From an uncultured Saprospiraceae bacterium (GTDB lineage Bacteria; Bacteroidota; Bacteroidia; Chitinophagales; Saprospiraceae), in NCBI GenBank assembly GCA_934699305.1, contig CAKUWM010000118.1:1-8170 (forward strand): DNA of 8,170 nucleotides, given 5' to 3'. The notes under the pieces were generated by a model. The model had not been told where the DNA came from. It worked only from the letters and a program-made list of their open reading frames with translations, and did no database searches. Of this stretch, positions 1 through 5,393 are shown in pieces. The position numbers were made by a program, and so were the translations under genes. How positions within the stretch are numbered: the stretch's first letter is position 1; each line of letters starts with the position of its first letter.

Positions 1-2
1 TC

Positions 3-122
3 AACTGCTCTTATTGCAATGTTATGATGACCGATGGTATGAAAGCTAAAGAAAAACAAGATGAGGTCAAAATAATGGATATCGCTGAAATGATACGTGA
101 TTCCATCAAAAATAAATCTTGA
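3..122 (+). CDS. C-terminal fragment of a cysteine-rich (CCG-domain) Fe-S binding protein
   Basis: The window starts inside this gene; only the last 39 codons and the TGA stop are present. The visible peptide starts NCSYCNVMMTDGMKAKEK and continues to a DIAEMI segment before ending in KNKS. The CxxC motif followed by M, then TDG, and a DIAE motif is the usual end of the cysteine-rich CCG domain found in heterodisulfide-reductase-B, GlpC and related (Fe-S)-binding oxidoreductases, which are common in Bacteroidota. Such proteins usually pass electrons between a dehydrogenase or flavoprotein and the quinone pool. The particular partner cannot be told, because the N-terminal ferredoxin-like and first CCG domains lie outside the window. 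The family call rests on a short stretch. Confidence 0.72.
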   Translation, partial: NCSYCNVMMTDGMKAKEKQDEVKIMDIAEMIRDSIKNKS

Positions 123-177
123 TAATCAATATTATATATTGTTTTGAAAAAGAAATTTACTCTAAAAAAAGAATATA

Positions 178-210
178 TTTGATTTTAGAAAAATATTTTA
201 TATACATTTG
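178..210 (+). promoter_or_regulatory. Bacteroidota-type promoter of the tRNA gene
   Basis: TACATTTG at 203-210 matches the Bacteroidota -7 consensus TAnnTTTG exactly. TTTG at 178-181 lies 21 bp upstream, where the -33 element is expected. Transcription would start near 214-218, giving a short 5' leader to the tRNA at 231. The surrounding DNA is almost pure A/T. Confidence 0.65.
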
Positions 211-230
211 CACCACAATTTTCGAATTGA

Positions 231-305
231 GGGCCTATAGCTCAGTTGGTTAGTAGCACCTGACTCATAATCAGGGGGTCCCAGGTTCAAGTCCTGGTGG
301 GCCCA
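231..305 (+). tRNA. tRNA with anticodon CAU (elongator Met or Ile2)
   Basis: A full cloverleaf can be drawn. The acceptor stem is 231-237/298-304, with one U-G pair at position 6-67. The anticodon stem is 259-263/271-275 around loop 264-270 (CTCATAA, anticodon CAU at 266-268). The variable loop is 276-280, and the T-arm is 281-285/293-297 with loop TTCAAGT. The discriminator is A305, and the 3' CCA is not encoded (ACCT follows). The anticodon stem lacks the three G-C pairs of an initiator, so this is elongator tRNA-Met or the tRNA-Ile2 whose C34 becomes lysidine. Pairs C4-G69 and C5-G68 are those used by E. coli TilS on Ile2, which leans toward Ile2 but does not settle it. The D-arm is unusual: 240-243 GCTC faces 254-257 TAGC, with one extra base compared with the common GAGC form, for a total of 75 nt. 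Confidence 0.93.
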
Positions 306-315
306 CCTCAAAGAC

Positions 316-348
316 AAGGTTCTGGATATCGTATTCAGAACCTTTTTT
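316..348 (+). terminator. Intrinsic terminator of the tRNA gene
   Basis: AAGGTTCTG at 316-324 pairs perfectly with CAGAACCTT at 336-344. The stem can extend inward by four more pairs (one of them G-T) to a 3-nt loop, and a run of six T residues covers 343-348. It lies 11 nt past the tRNA and would end its transcript before the phosphatase gene. Confidence 0.88.
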
Positions 349-403
349 CATTTGATTATGTTCTGATACTTTCCTCATAAAGGATGAATTAATATTATTC
401 TAC

Positions 404-1045
404 ATGACATCACATCCAATTAAAAATATCATTTTTGACCTTGGAAACGTGTTGATAGACATTGACGTACCAAAGGCGTACGACAATCTTTCACAAGTCA
501 CAGGTTTAGATTTTAACAGTCTTGACGAAGAGGCAAAATCGGTATTCCTAAAATTTGAAACAGGAAAAATTCCGTATGTTGTTTTCTTCAATTATCTTAC
601 TAAAATATCTCGTCGTAAAGCCGTAATAAATGATTTGTTGCCAGCATGGAATTCCATGTTATTGCAAATTCCACCCGGAACAATAGAACTGTTAGAGGCT
701 TTGTCCTCGCACTATCGGCTTTTTATATTAAGCAATACCAATGAAACGCACATCCAGTGGTTAGATAGATATTTAGAAAATCTGGGTATCAAGCAAACCT
801 GGTATCAAGATATATTTACAAAGGTCTATTACTCACACTTAATCAATAGACGTAAGCCTGATCCTTCGTGTTTTGAATTTGTATTAAGAGATTCCAATAT
901 TTCAGGAAAGGAAACGTTATTTATTGATGATCTTTCAGAGAATATTGAAGGAGCTCTTGCAATGCAGATAAATGGGGTTCTTTACAACCGTCATCAAGAA
1001 AACCTGAGAGAACTTTTGAATAATACATTACAATTTCAATATTAG
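404..1045 (+). CDS. HAD-superfamily hydrolase, YihX-like (subfamily IA) phosphatase
   Basis: This 213-residue cytosolic enzyme shows all four HAD motifs. Motif I is FDLGNVL with the nucleophile D12, where G14 replaces the usual second Asp, as in the YihX branch. Motif II is LSNTN with S110. Motif III is the lysine of RRKPDP (K151). Motif IV is FIDD (D175, D176) followed by SENIEGA. The FDLGNV start, LSNTN and the DD..ENIEGA ending closely follow E. coli YihX, an alpha-D-glucose-1-phosphate phosphatase, and the length fits. The exact substrate cannot be read from the sequence; HAD-IA enzymes are broad and may act on sugar or nucleotide monophosphates. The ATG at 404 is the only start that keeps motif I at the usual distance. 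No good Shine-Dalgarno sequence and no clear promoter are seen. It seems to be transcribed alone, because a tRNA terminator precedes it and 159 bp separate it from the next gene. Confidence 0.88.
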   Translation: MTSHPIKNIIFDLGNVLIDIDVPKAYDNLSQVTGLDFNSLDEEAKSVFLKFETGKIPYVVFFNYLTKISRRKAVINDLLPAWNSMLLQIPPGTIELLEALSSHYRLFILSNTNETHIQWLDRYLENLGIKQTWYQDIFTKVYYSHLINRRKPDPSCFEFVLRDSNISGKETLFIDDLSENIEGALAMQINGVLYNRHQENLRELLNNTLQFQY

Positions 1046-1168
1046 GATTGACAAAAAATTACGAGTATCCCGTGTAAAGCATTTCAAATAAACGCTAAAG
1101 TCGTATCCTCATTGAATTAAAATATGATATTAATTACAAATATATTTCGAAATCTGTAGAAATCTTCT

Positions 1169-1176
1169 CACCTTTG
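1169..1176 (+). promoter_or_regulatory. Possible -7 element for the lipoprotein pair
   Basis: CACCTTTG is one base away from TAnnTTTG (C for T at the first position) and lies 28 nt before the first lipoprotein start. A weak TTTCG about 20 bp upstream (1145-1149) could act as -33 element. This is a tentative call. No other candidate is seen in the 159-bp gap, which shows no terminator for the upstream gene either. Confidence 0.35.
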
Positions 1177-1204
1177 TGCGAATTTTTAAATAAAATAAAT
1201 CAAT

Positions 1205-1645
1205 ATGAAAAATATTGCATTTTTAGCATCTTTATTATTCTTAATTTCTTGTAATACAGGAAAGAAAGCACAAAGCGGCAATCAACTCTTTTTAACAGGT
1301 ACTAAATGGACTGTACTCAAAATTAGAGAGTCTATGGTCACTAATACACAGAATCCTAGAACAATTGAACTTTCCCTACCAAATAAGAAAGGCGAAGGTA
1401 CATTTACCGGAAATGCAGGTTGTAACACCATTAATGGAAAATACAAAAGTGAGAAAGGTAGCTCCATACTTCATTTTTCTCAAATTGTATCCACCAGAAT
1501 GGCTTGTCCCGGAGATAGTCAGGAAAGTATCATCATCAATTCACTCGAACGAATCAACTCATACGAACTATCAGGAAACATTTTAAAATTATATGCCGGA
1601 GGAGAATTATTATTAACTCTGGAAGGCGTAAACGTAACACAATAA
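1205..1645 (+). CDS. Lipoprotein with META (HslJ-like) domain
   Basis: A 146-residue envelope protein. Residues 1-16 form a lipoprotein signal: MK, a hydrophobic stretch, then lipobox LISC with the lipidated cysteine at C16. The mature part holds a META domain of the HslJ type: a GTKW start near 32-35, the diagnostic TGNAGCNTINGKY at about 68-80, and STRMACP at 96-102, followed by a beta-strand LKLYAGGELLLTLE near the C-terminus. C73 and C101 could form a disulfide after export. META-domain proteins are linked to motility, secretion or stress and antibiotic tolerance (novobiocin resistance in E. coli HslJ), but no catalytic role is known. The residues after C16 (NTGKK) lack the acidic surface-export signal of Bacteroidota, so a periplasm-facing outer-membrane anchor is the simpler guess. 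The next gene starts 14 nt after the stop, so the two probably form an operon. Confidence 0.85.
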   Translation: MKNIAFLASLLFLISCNTGKKAQSGNQLFLTGTKWTVLKIRESMVTNTQNPRTIELSLPNKKGEGTFTGNAGCNTINGKYKSEKGSSILHFSQIVSTRMACPGDSQESIIINSLERINSYELSGNILKLYAGGELLLTLEGVNVTQ

Positions 1646-1659
1646 ATTAAATCAGGTAT

Positions 1660-2493
1660 ATGAATTTAAGATTAAAAATTGCAGCTTTTGCTCTTTTGAC
1701 GATATTTGCATTCGCATGTAACTCGAACAAAAAGAAAGTTGAAACAGAAAAAGGAATCCCCGATTACAGTAAATATCCAAGAGTAGGACAAGTGGATACC
1801 AGCGCTGAGAAAGAAATGGTTCCTGGCAACATCAAATCCATCGATGAGTATGTTGCAACCATCAAGAAAGGACTCAGAATGGATTTGAAGGAATTTAAAG
1901 GCGATTCAAAGTATAAGTCAATAGCTTATGGTGGTAAAGTCGATGTACACCAAATGACCAATGCCACATTTACTAATTTTGATATTACCTCAATTGATAT
2001 TTTTTATAAAGAAAATAAGATATTATTCGTCGAGACCCGCCACACCACAGACAAAGGTTTAGATATGATGAAATATTACTATGAATCAGATAAAATCATT
2101 GCAACTTATCAAGGAGGCTTGGTAAGCACTGATCCTAATAGTAGAGGGTCATTTGAGTTCAAGTCAATTCCGAATATTTCGGGTAAAGAAGCCGTTATAA
2201 AAGGGATTGAGCAGGAAGCGGATCAGAAATTTTTGAATACAGCACCTTTCAAATCAAAGGTGTATAAAGATGGTGCCGGTTACAAAGCTGTCACTTGCTT
2301 TTCAGGTAAGGAGCTAAAAATAGTTGATCCCAATGGGTTTATTTCCAAATTGTTCAAAGATAATCCACTCAAAGAAACCAGCAAATTTATGCTAATCTCC
2401 GTGGATGGTAAAATCAATGAAAAAGACGGTAAATTAAGCGTTTCCGGTGGAATATTCCAAGGTAAAGACATGGGAGGAACAGGCTGTTATTAA
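1660..2493 (+). CDS. Lipoprotein of unknown function (277 aa)
   Basis: I do not recognise a family. Residues 1-20 are a lipoprotein signal, with a lysine/arginine start, a hydrophobic core and the lipobox AFAC (C20). A lysine-rich NSNKKK follows, then a short proline- and charge-rich linker to about residue 55. The rest looks like a soluble beta-rich or mixed domain, with alternating strands such as YKSIAYGG (near 86-93), IDIFYKENKILFVETRH (about 112-128) and KFMLISVDGKI, and a glycine-rich tail GGIFQGKDMGGTGCY. No catalytic motif stands out. C215 and the penultimate residue C276 are the only mature cysteines besides C20. It shares the transcript of the META lipoprotein (14-nt gap) and is followed by a strong terminator, so both products are likely made together in the envelope. 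The ATG at 1660 is fixed by the signal peptide. Confidence 0.8.
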   Translation: MNLRLKIAAFALLTIFAFACNSNKKKVETEKGIPDYSKYPRVGQVDTSAEKEMVPGNIKSIDEYVATIKKGLRMDLKEFKGDSKYKSIAYGGKVDVHQMTNATFTNFDITSIDIFYKENKILFVETRHTTDKGLDMMKYYYESDKIIATYQGGLVSTDPNSRGSFEFKSIPNISGKEAVIKGIEQEADQKFLNTAPFKSKVYKDGAGYKAVTCFSGKELKIVDPNGFISKLFKDNPLKETSKFMLISVDGKINEKDGKLSVSGGIFQGKDMGGTGCY

Positions 2494-2517
2494 GAAAGAA
2501 AATAAAATAAATATATT

Positions 2518-2546
2518 AAAGGCCGGATTAGTTCGGCCTTTTTTTT
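2518..2546 (+). terminator. Strong intrinsic terminator after the lipoprotein pair
   Basis: AAAGGCCG at 2518-2525 pairs with CGGCCTTT at 2534-2541, with two further inner pairs and a 4-nt loop. An eight-T run lies at 2539-2546. It is 25 nt past the lipoprotein stop and ends only 10 nt before the start codon of the polyprenyl synthetase gene, which leaves no room for a separate downstream promoter. Confidence 0.92.
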
Positions 2547-2556
2547 ATCTTACATC

Positions 2557-3531
2557 ATGCAAATAAAAGATTTACAAGAAGCCTATTTTCATTTTTCTGA
2601 AAACCAAAAAAATGAATTGAAATCATCGGAACTATTCAGACCGATTCAGTATATTTTAAATCTTAAAAGCAAGAAAATAAGGCCACTATTGGCACTTATA
2701 GGATACAGCCTTTTTGATGATGAAATCAACAAGTGTATGCATGCGGCACACGGATTGGAAGTATTTCACAACTTTACGCTGATGCACGATGACATCATGG
2801 ATGAAGCTGACCTACGTAGAGGAATGCCGTCAACGCATAAACAATATGGTATAAATGCTGCCATTTTATCAGGCGATGCGATGTCTATACTTGCTTACCA
2901 ATATTTATTACATGATTGTAAGGAAAACAACGTCCTGCCCGCTTTGACCCTTTTTAATAAAACAGCCATGGATATATGCATTGGGCAGCAATTAGATATG
3001 GAATTTGAAGGCAGAAATCATCTCACTTCGGAAGAATATATTGAAATGATTACGCTCAAAACAGCCGTATTTTTGGGCATGGCACTCCAGTTAGGCGCTA
3101 TAATTGGCGGAGCGAGTGCGCCTCAAAGTCAAGCGCTCTATGATTACGGCACCCACCTTGGAATCGCATTTCAAATCCAGGATGACCTCTTAGATCTTAT
3201 AGGCGATCAAAATCAGGTGGGTAAAACAAAAGGAGGTGACGTACTTCGTAAAAAGAAAACCATACTCATCACCAAAGCATTGGAAATCGCTCCCTCAGAG
3301 ACAAAAAAACAAATCATGGACCTACTGAATTCCGATACAGAAAATGCCGATACCAAAGTAAATCAAATGATCGGATTATTAGATTCTATTCAACTGTTTG
3401 ATGTCGTAAAAAAAGAAATAAAGGGACACTTCGATATGGCTAATGCCCACCTCCAACAATTGAATATAAGTGAAAAAGGCAAAGAGCTACTCAATGAATT
3501 GACTTACCTGCTTCATAGCAGGAATAAATAA
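2557..3531 (+). CDS. Short-chain polyprenyl diphosphate synthase (FPP/GGPP synthase type)
   Basis: A 324-residue trans-isoprenyl synthase of normal length. It adds isopentenyl diphosphate to allylic diphosphates in the cytosol, feeding quinone, carotenoid or undecaprenyl synthesis. Visible motifs are SKKIRP (38-43, IPP binding), the first Asp-rich motif DDIMD (78-82) followed by LRRG, GQQLDME (143-149), KT (168-169), and the second Asp-rich motif FQIQDDLLD (205-213) followed by GKTKGGD. The first Asp motif has the short DDxxD form, not the DDxxxxD of E. coli IspA. F73, five residues before it, is bulky; in this family a large residue there shortens the product, so C15-C20 is more likely than a long quinone tail. 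That length call is inference. The start is supported by family length, since the next Met (61) would remove the IPP-binding part. There is no Shine-Dalgarno sequence, and the terminator ends 10 nt upstream. Confidence 0.93.
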   Translation: MQIKDLQEAYFHFSENQKNELKSSELFRPIQYILNLKSKKIRPLLALIGYSLFDDEINKCMHAAHGLEVFHNFTLMHDDIMDEADLRRGMPSTHKQYGINAAILSGDAMSILAYQYLLHDCKENNVLPALTLFNKTAMDICIGQQLDMEFEGRNHLTSEEYIEMITLKTAVFLGMALQLGAIIGGASAPQSQALYDYGTHLGIAFQIQDDLLDLIGDQNQVGKTKGGDVLRKKKTILITKALEIAPSETKKQIMDLLNSDTENADTKVNQMIGLLDSIQLFDVVKKEIKGHFDMANAHLQQLNISEKGKELLNELTYLLHSRNK

Positions 3532-3654
3532 GATACAGTTATCAGGATGTACAGAGCTAAAATCCTAGCATTAGATTCATCCTCCAGTGACTTTATGCAC
3601 CTAAATTCATTAGTTAAAATTATGTTAAATCGAGTGAGATTAAAAAAATAAATA

Positions 3655-3662
3655 TATCTTTG
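3655..3662 (+). promoter_or_regulatory. -7 element for the ECF sigma gene
   Basis: TATCTTTG fits TAnnTTTG exactly. No clean -33 TTTG lies 19-22 bp upstream, only the A/T-rich TTAAAT. Transcription from here would give a leader of about 100 nt that includes the whole inverted repeat at 3723-3770. A promoter without a good -33 element is compatible with an auxiliary sigma factor or activator. Confidence 0.5.
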
Positions 3663-3722
3663 ACTTCATATAATTATTAGCAATACTAATATTCATTTAA
3701 TCTAAAACCAGCCTATAGCGTA

Positions 3723-3770
3723 AATTTTTACTTTTCGACAATTATATTCTTATACTTAAAAGTAAAAATT
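3723..3770 (+). promoter_or_regulatory. Perfect inverted repeat touching the sigma-factor start codon
   Basis: AATTTTTACTTTT at 3723-3735 and AAAAGTAAAAATT at 3758-3770 are exact reverse complements (13 of 13), separated by 22 nt. The right arm ends at the base before the ATG at 3771. Twelve pairs are A-T and one is C-G. In mRNA it would fold the ribosome-loading region into a weak hairpin; in DNA it could be an operator dyad. Which of the two it is cannot be told from sequence. Confidence 0.6.
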
Positions 3771-4352
3771 ATGCAATTACAGTCCATTAGTGATCAAAAT
3801 CTAATCAAGTTGTATCTTGATGGTAATGAGCGTGCGTTTGAAGAATTACTTCAAAGGCATAAGAGCAAGATTTATACAACCATTTACATGTTTGTTAAAG
3901 ATGAGCATCAGGCTGAAGATATTTTTCAGGAAGTATTTATTAAAATCATAGATACCCTTAGAAGAGGCAAATATAACCACGAAGGTAAATTTGTCCAATG
4001 GGCAGTGAGAATTGCATACAACTTGTGTGTAGATAACTTTAGAAGGTCTAAAAGACGTTCAATCATCAATACAACTGAAAATTTTGACATCTTCGACGTG
4101 ATATCCAGCTCAGAAGACAGCCACGAAGATACTATCATCAAAAGTCAAAGTCATCAAAAGTTGAGAAGCCTCATTGATGCTTTACCTACAGAACAAAGAG
4201 AGGTAATCATTCTGCGCCATTATGCCGATATGAGCTTCAAAGAAATCAGTCAGGTAACCCGGGTTAGTATCAATACAGCCTTGGGACGTATGAGATACGC
4301 ATTGATCAATATCAGACGAAATCTATCCGAAAAAGAAGCCCTGGCTATATAA
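3771..4352 (+). CDS. ECF-type sigma-70 family RNA polymerase sigma factor (RpoE-like)
   Basis: A 193-residue sigma factor with only regions 2 and 4, as is usual for group 4 (ECF) factors. Region 2 covers about 24-95: AFEELLQRHKSKIY, then the core-binding segment DEHQAEDIFQEVFIKI (44-59) and the -10-recognition part FVQWAVRIAYNLCVDNFRR. An acidic, poorly conserved linker of about 40 residues (96-137) contains DIFDV and SSSEDSHED. Region 4 covers about 138-187: LPTEQREVIILRHYADMSFKEIS, then the recognition helix VSINTALGRMRYAL. The protein closely resembles a widely conserved single-copy ECF factor of Bacteroidota. No anti-sigma gene lies next to it: the downstream gene is pcm and the upstream one a prenyl synthase, so control may act on the gene's own leader, which carries a perfect inverted repeat. 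Monocistronic, because a strong terminator follows. Confidence 0.95.
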   Translation: MQLQSISDQNLIKLYLDGNERAFEELLQRHKSKIYTTIYMFVKDEHQAEDIFQEVFIKIIDTLRRGKYNHEGKFVQWAVRIAYNLCVDNFRRSKRRSIINTTENFDIFDVISSSEDSHEDTIIKSQSHQKLRSLIDALPTEQREVIILRHYADMSFKEISQVTRVSINTALGRMRYALINIRRNLSEKEALAI

Positions 4353-4371
4353 GACAACTTATATATTAAAT

Positions 4372-4408
4372 AAAAAACTAATTTATTGTGGAATAAATTA
4401 GTTTTTTT
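4372..4408 (+). terminator. Intrinsic terminator after the sigma-factor gene
   Basis: A 16-bp perfect stem: AAAAAACTAATTTATT at 4372-4387 pairs with AATAAATTAGTTTTTT at 4392-4407 around loop GTGG. The A and T runs on both sides mean that it could work in either direction, although the gene on its right is on the + strand. It lies 19 nt after the stop codon. Confidence 0.88.
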
Positions 4409-4421
4409 GCTTTTATATATG

Positions 4422-4429
4422 TAACTTTG
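4422..4429 (+). promoter_or_regulatory. -7 element just before pcm
   Basis: TAACTTTG matches TAnnTTTG exactly. It ends only 7 nt before the pcm start codon, so transcription should begin at or within a few bases of the ATG. A TTTG at 4406-4409 is just 12 bp upstream, too close for a normal -33 element. Confidence 0.55.
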
Positions 4430-4436
4430 TCGTTAT

Positions 4437-5099
4437 ATGTATAAGGATGCAAAATTTATAGACGACTATCGCCATCGCGGTCTGAGGAAAAAGCTTATCA
4501 ATGAGCTTAAATCCAAAGGAATTTACAGCGATTCGGTACTCACTGCTTTCAATCAGGTGCCTCGACATTTCTTTCTGGACAAAGCCTTTGAAGAACTCGC
4601 ATATCAAGATAGACCTGTACCGATAGGCAATGCACAGACTATTTCACAACCCTATACAGTTGCATTACAAAGCCAGTTGTTGAATGTGCAAAAGAGGGAC
4701 AAAATACTTGAAATAGGCACCGGATCAGGATTCCAGGCATGTATCCTTGCTGCCATGGGCGCAACCGTATATACCATAGAACGACAGGAAGAATTGTATC
4801 GCAAGACAAACCAAAAATTGAAGTCCATGGGCTTTGGTCAGATAAAATGCTTTTTGAAAGACGGCTTTCTAGGACTACCACCTTTTGCACCTTTCGACAA
4901 AATTATCATCACTGCAGCACCTGAAGACCTACCCTACCAACTCATTGATCAGCTAATAGTTGGCGGTATCATGGTTCTCCCTAAAGGCAGTCATAAAAAG
5001 CAAAAAATGGTCGTGCTCACCAAGACATCAAACACGACTTATTCACTACAAGAAAAACATGATGCTTATTTCGTTCCAATGCTTTCCGGGATTCAGTAA
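4437..5099 (+). CDS. pcm: Protein-L-isoaspartate O-methyltransferase
   Basis: A 220-residue cytosolic repair enzyme that methylates L-isoaspartyl residues in aged proteins using S-adenosylmethionine, starting their return to normal aspartate. Signature parts are the N-terminal helix region RHRGLRKKL, VPRHFFLDKAFEELAY (41-56), the catalytic loop GNAQTISQPYTVA with S70 (64-76), SAM motif I LEIGTGSGFQ (91-100), the acidic end of strand 2 VYTIER (111-116), FDKIIITAAPEDLP (153-166) and the C-terminal GGIMVLPKG (176-184). Length and motif order are normal for the family. The ATG at 4437 is the only usable start: an in-frame TAA occurs at 4422, and no Shine-Dalgarno sequence is seen. Its promoter box lies so close that the message may lack a leader. 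No gene follows on the same strand, and the 294-bp convergent region downstream has no obvious + strand terminator. Confidence 0.96.
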   Translation: MYKDAKFIDDYRHRGLRKKLINELKSKGIYSDSVLTAFNQVPRHFFLDKAFEELAYQDRPVPIGNAQTISQPYTVALQSQLLNVQKRDKILEIGTGSGFQACILAAMGATVYTIERQEELYRKTNQKLKSMGFGQIKCFLKDGFLGLPPFAPFDKIIITAAPEDLPYQLIDQLIVGGIMVLPKGSHKKQKMVVLTKTSNTTYSLQEKHDAYFVPMLSGIQ

Positions 5100-5128
5100 A
5101 TATAAATAAGCAATCATTTATACAATCC

Positions 5129-5199
5129 CGAATTCAGCAGTAAAGGTTTTTAAAAACCGTATAGTGCTGATTATGAGGGATGTCCCGATGTACGAATCG
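5129..5199 (+). repeat. Dispersed 71-bp direct repeat, copy 1
   Basis: This stretch matches 6629-6699 at 62 of 71 positions with no gap, in the same orientation and exactly 1500 bp away. Copy 1 contains a perfect 14-bp palindrome (GGTTTTTAAAAACC, 5145-5158), flanked by TCAGCA (5134-5139) and TGCTGA (5165-5170) that can also pair, and then GGGATGTCCC (5177-5186). It lies between the convergent ends of pcm and the unknown lipoprotein gene. No terminal repeats or transposase are near, so its nature is unknown: dispersed intergenic repeat, remnant, or small RNA. Confidence 0.75.
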
Positions 5200-5241
5200 T
5201 TTCAATGGTTTCATTAAATCATTGATTACGAGCGCAAATCG

Positions 5242-5265
5242 ATTCCGCATTGTATTATGCGGAAT
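5242..5265. repeat. Perfect 9-bp inverted repeat
   Basis: ATTCCGCAT (5242-5250) and ATGCGGAAT (5257-5265) are exact reverse complements around a 6-nt loop, so a stable hairpin could form on either strand. No T run follows on either strand, so it is not an ordinary intrinsic terminator. The sequence partly recurs in the terminator hairpin near 5355-5386 (shared TCGATTCCGC). Confidence 0.6.
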
Positions 5266-5349
5266 ATGGGATAATACCGGTCTGACTTTTAATATAGACA
5301 AATTATTGGAAAAGGCATATTGGCATTTTGAATCCAAATTCTGTATTAG

Positions 5350-5386
5350 AAAAATGCGAATTCGATTCCGCTTTGTCGAATGCGCG
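5350..5386 (-). terminator. Probable terminator of the unknown lipoprotein gene
   Basis: On the minus strand, 5386-5376 pairs with 5365-5355: six pairs ATTCGA/TCGAAT, one A-G mismatch, three G-C pairs and a G-T, with a 10-nt loop. Five T residues (5354-5350) follow. It begins 7 nt past the lipoprotein stop codon. The mismatch makes it weaker than the other terminators here. Confidence 0.55.
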
Positions 5387-5393
5387 ATATGCG

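Noticed and set aside
367..374. TACTTTCC as a -7 element for the HAD phosphatase gene
   Set aside because: Last two bases differ from TAnnTTTG, and the nearest TTTG is only 12 bp upstream.
3544..3583. AGGATG/CATCCT pairing after the prenyl synthase gene as a terminator
   Set aside because: Six pairs with a loop of nearly 30 nt and no T run.
5134..5337. 67-codon minus-strand frame as a real gene
   Set aside because: It lies over repeat and hairpin sequence and lies downstream of a terminator. Comparison of the two repeat copies shows more changing than silent differences. Kept only as a finding about the shared stop.
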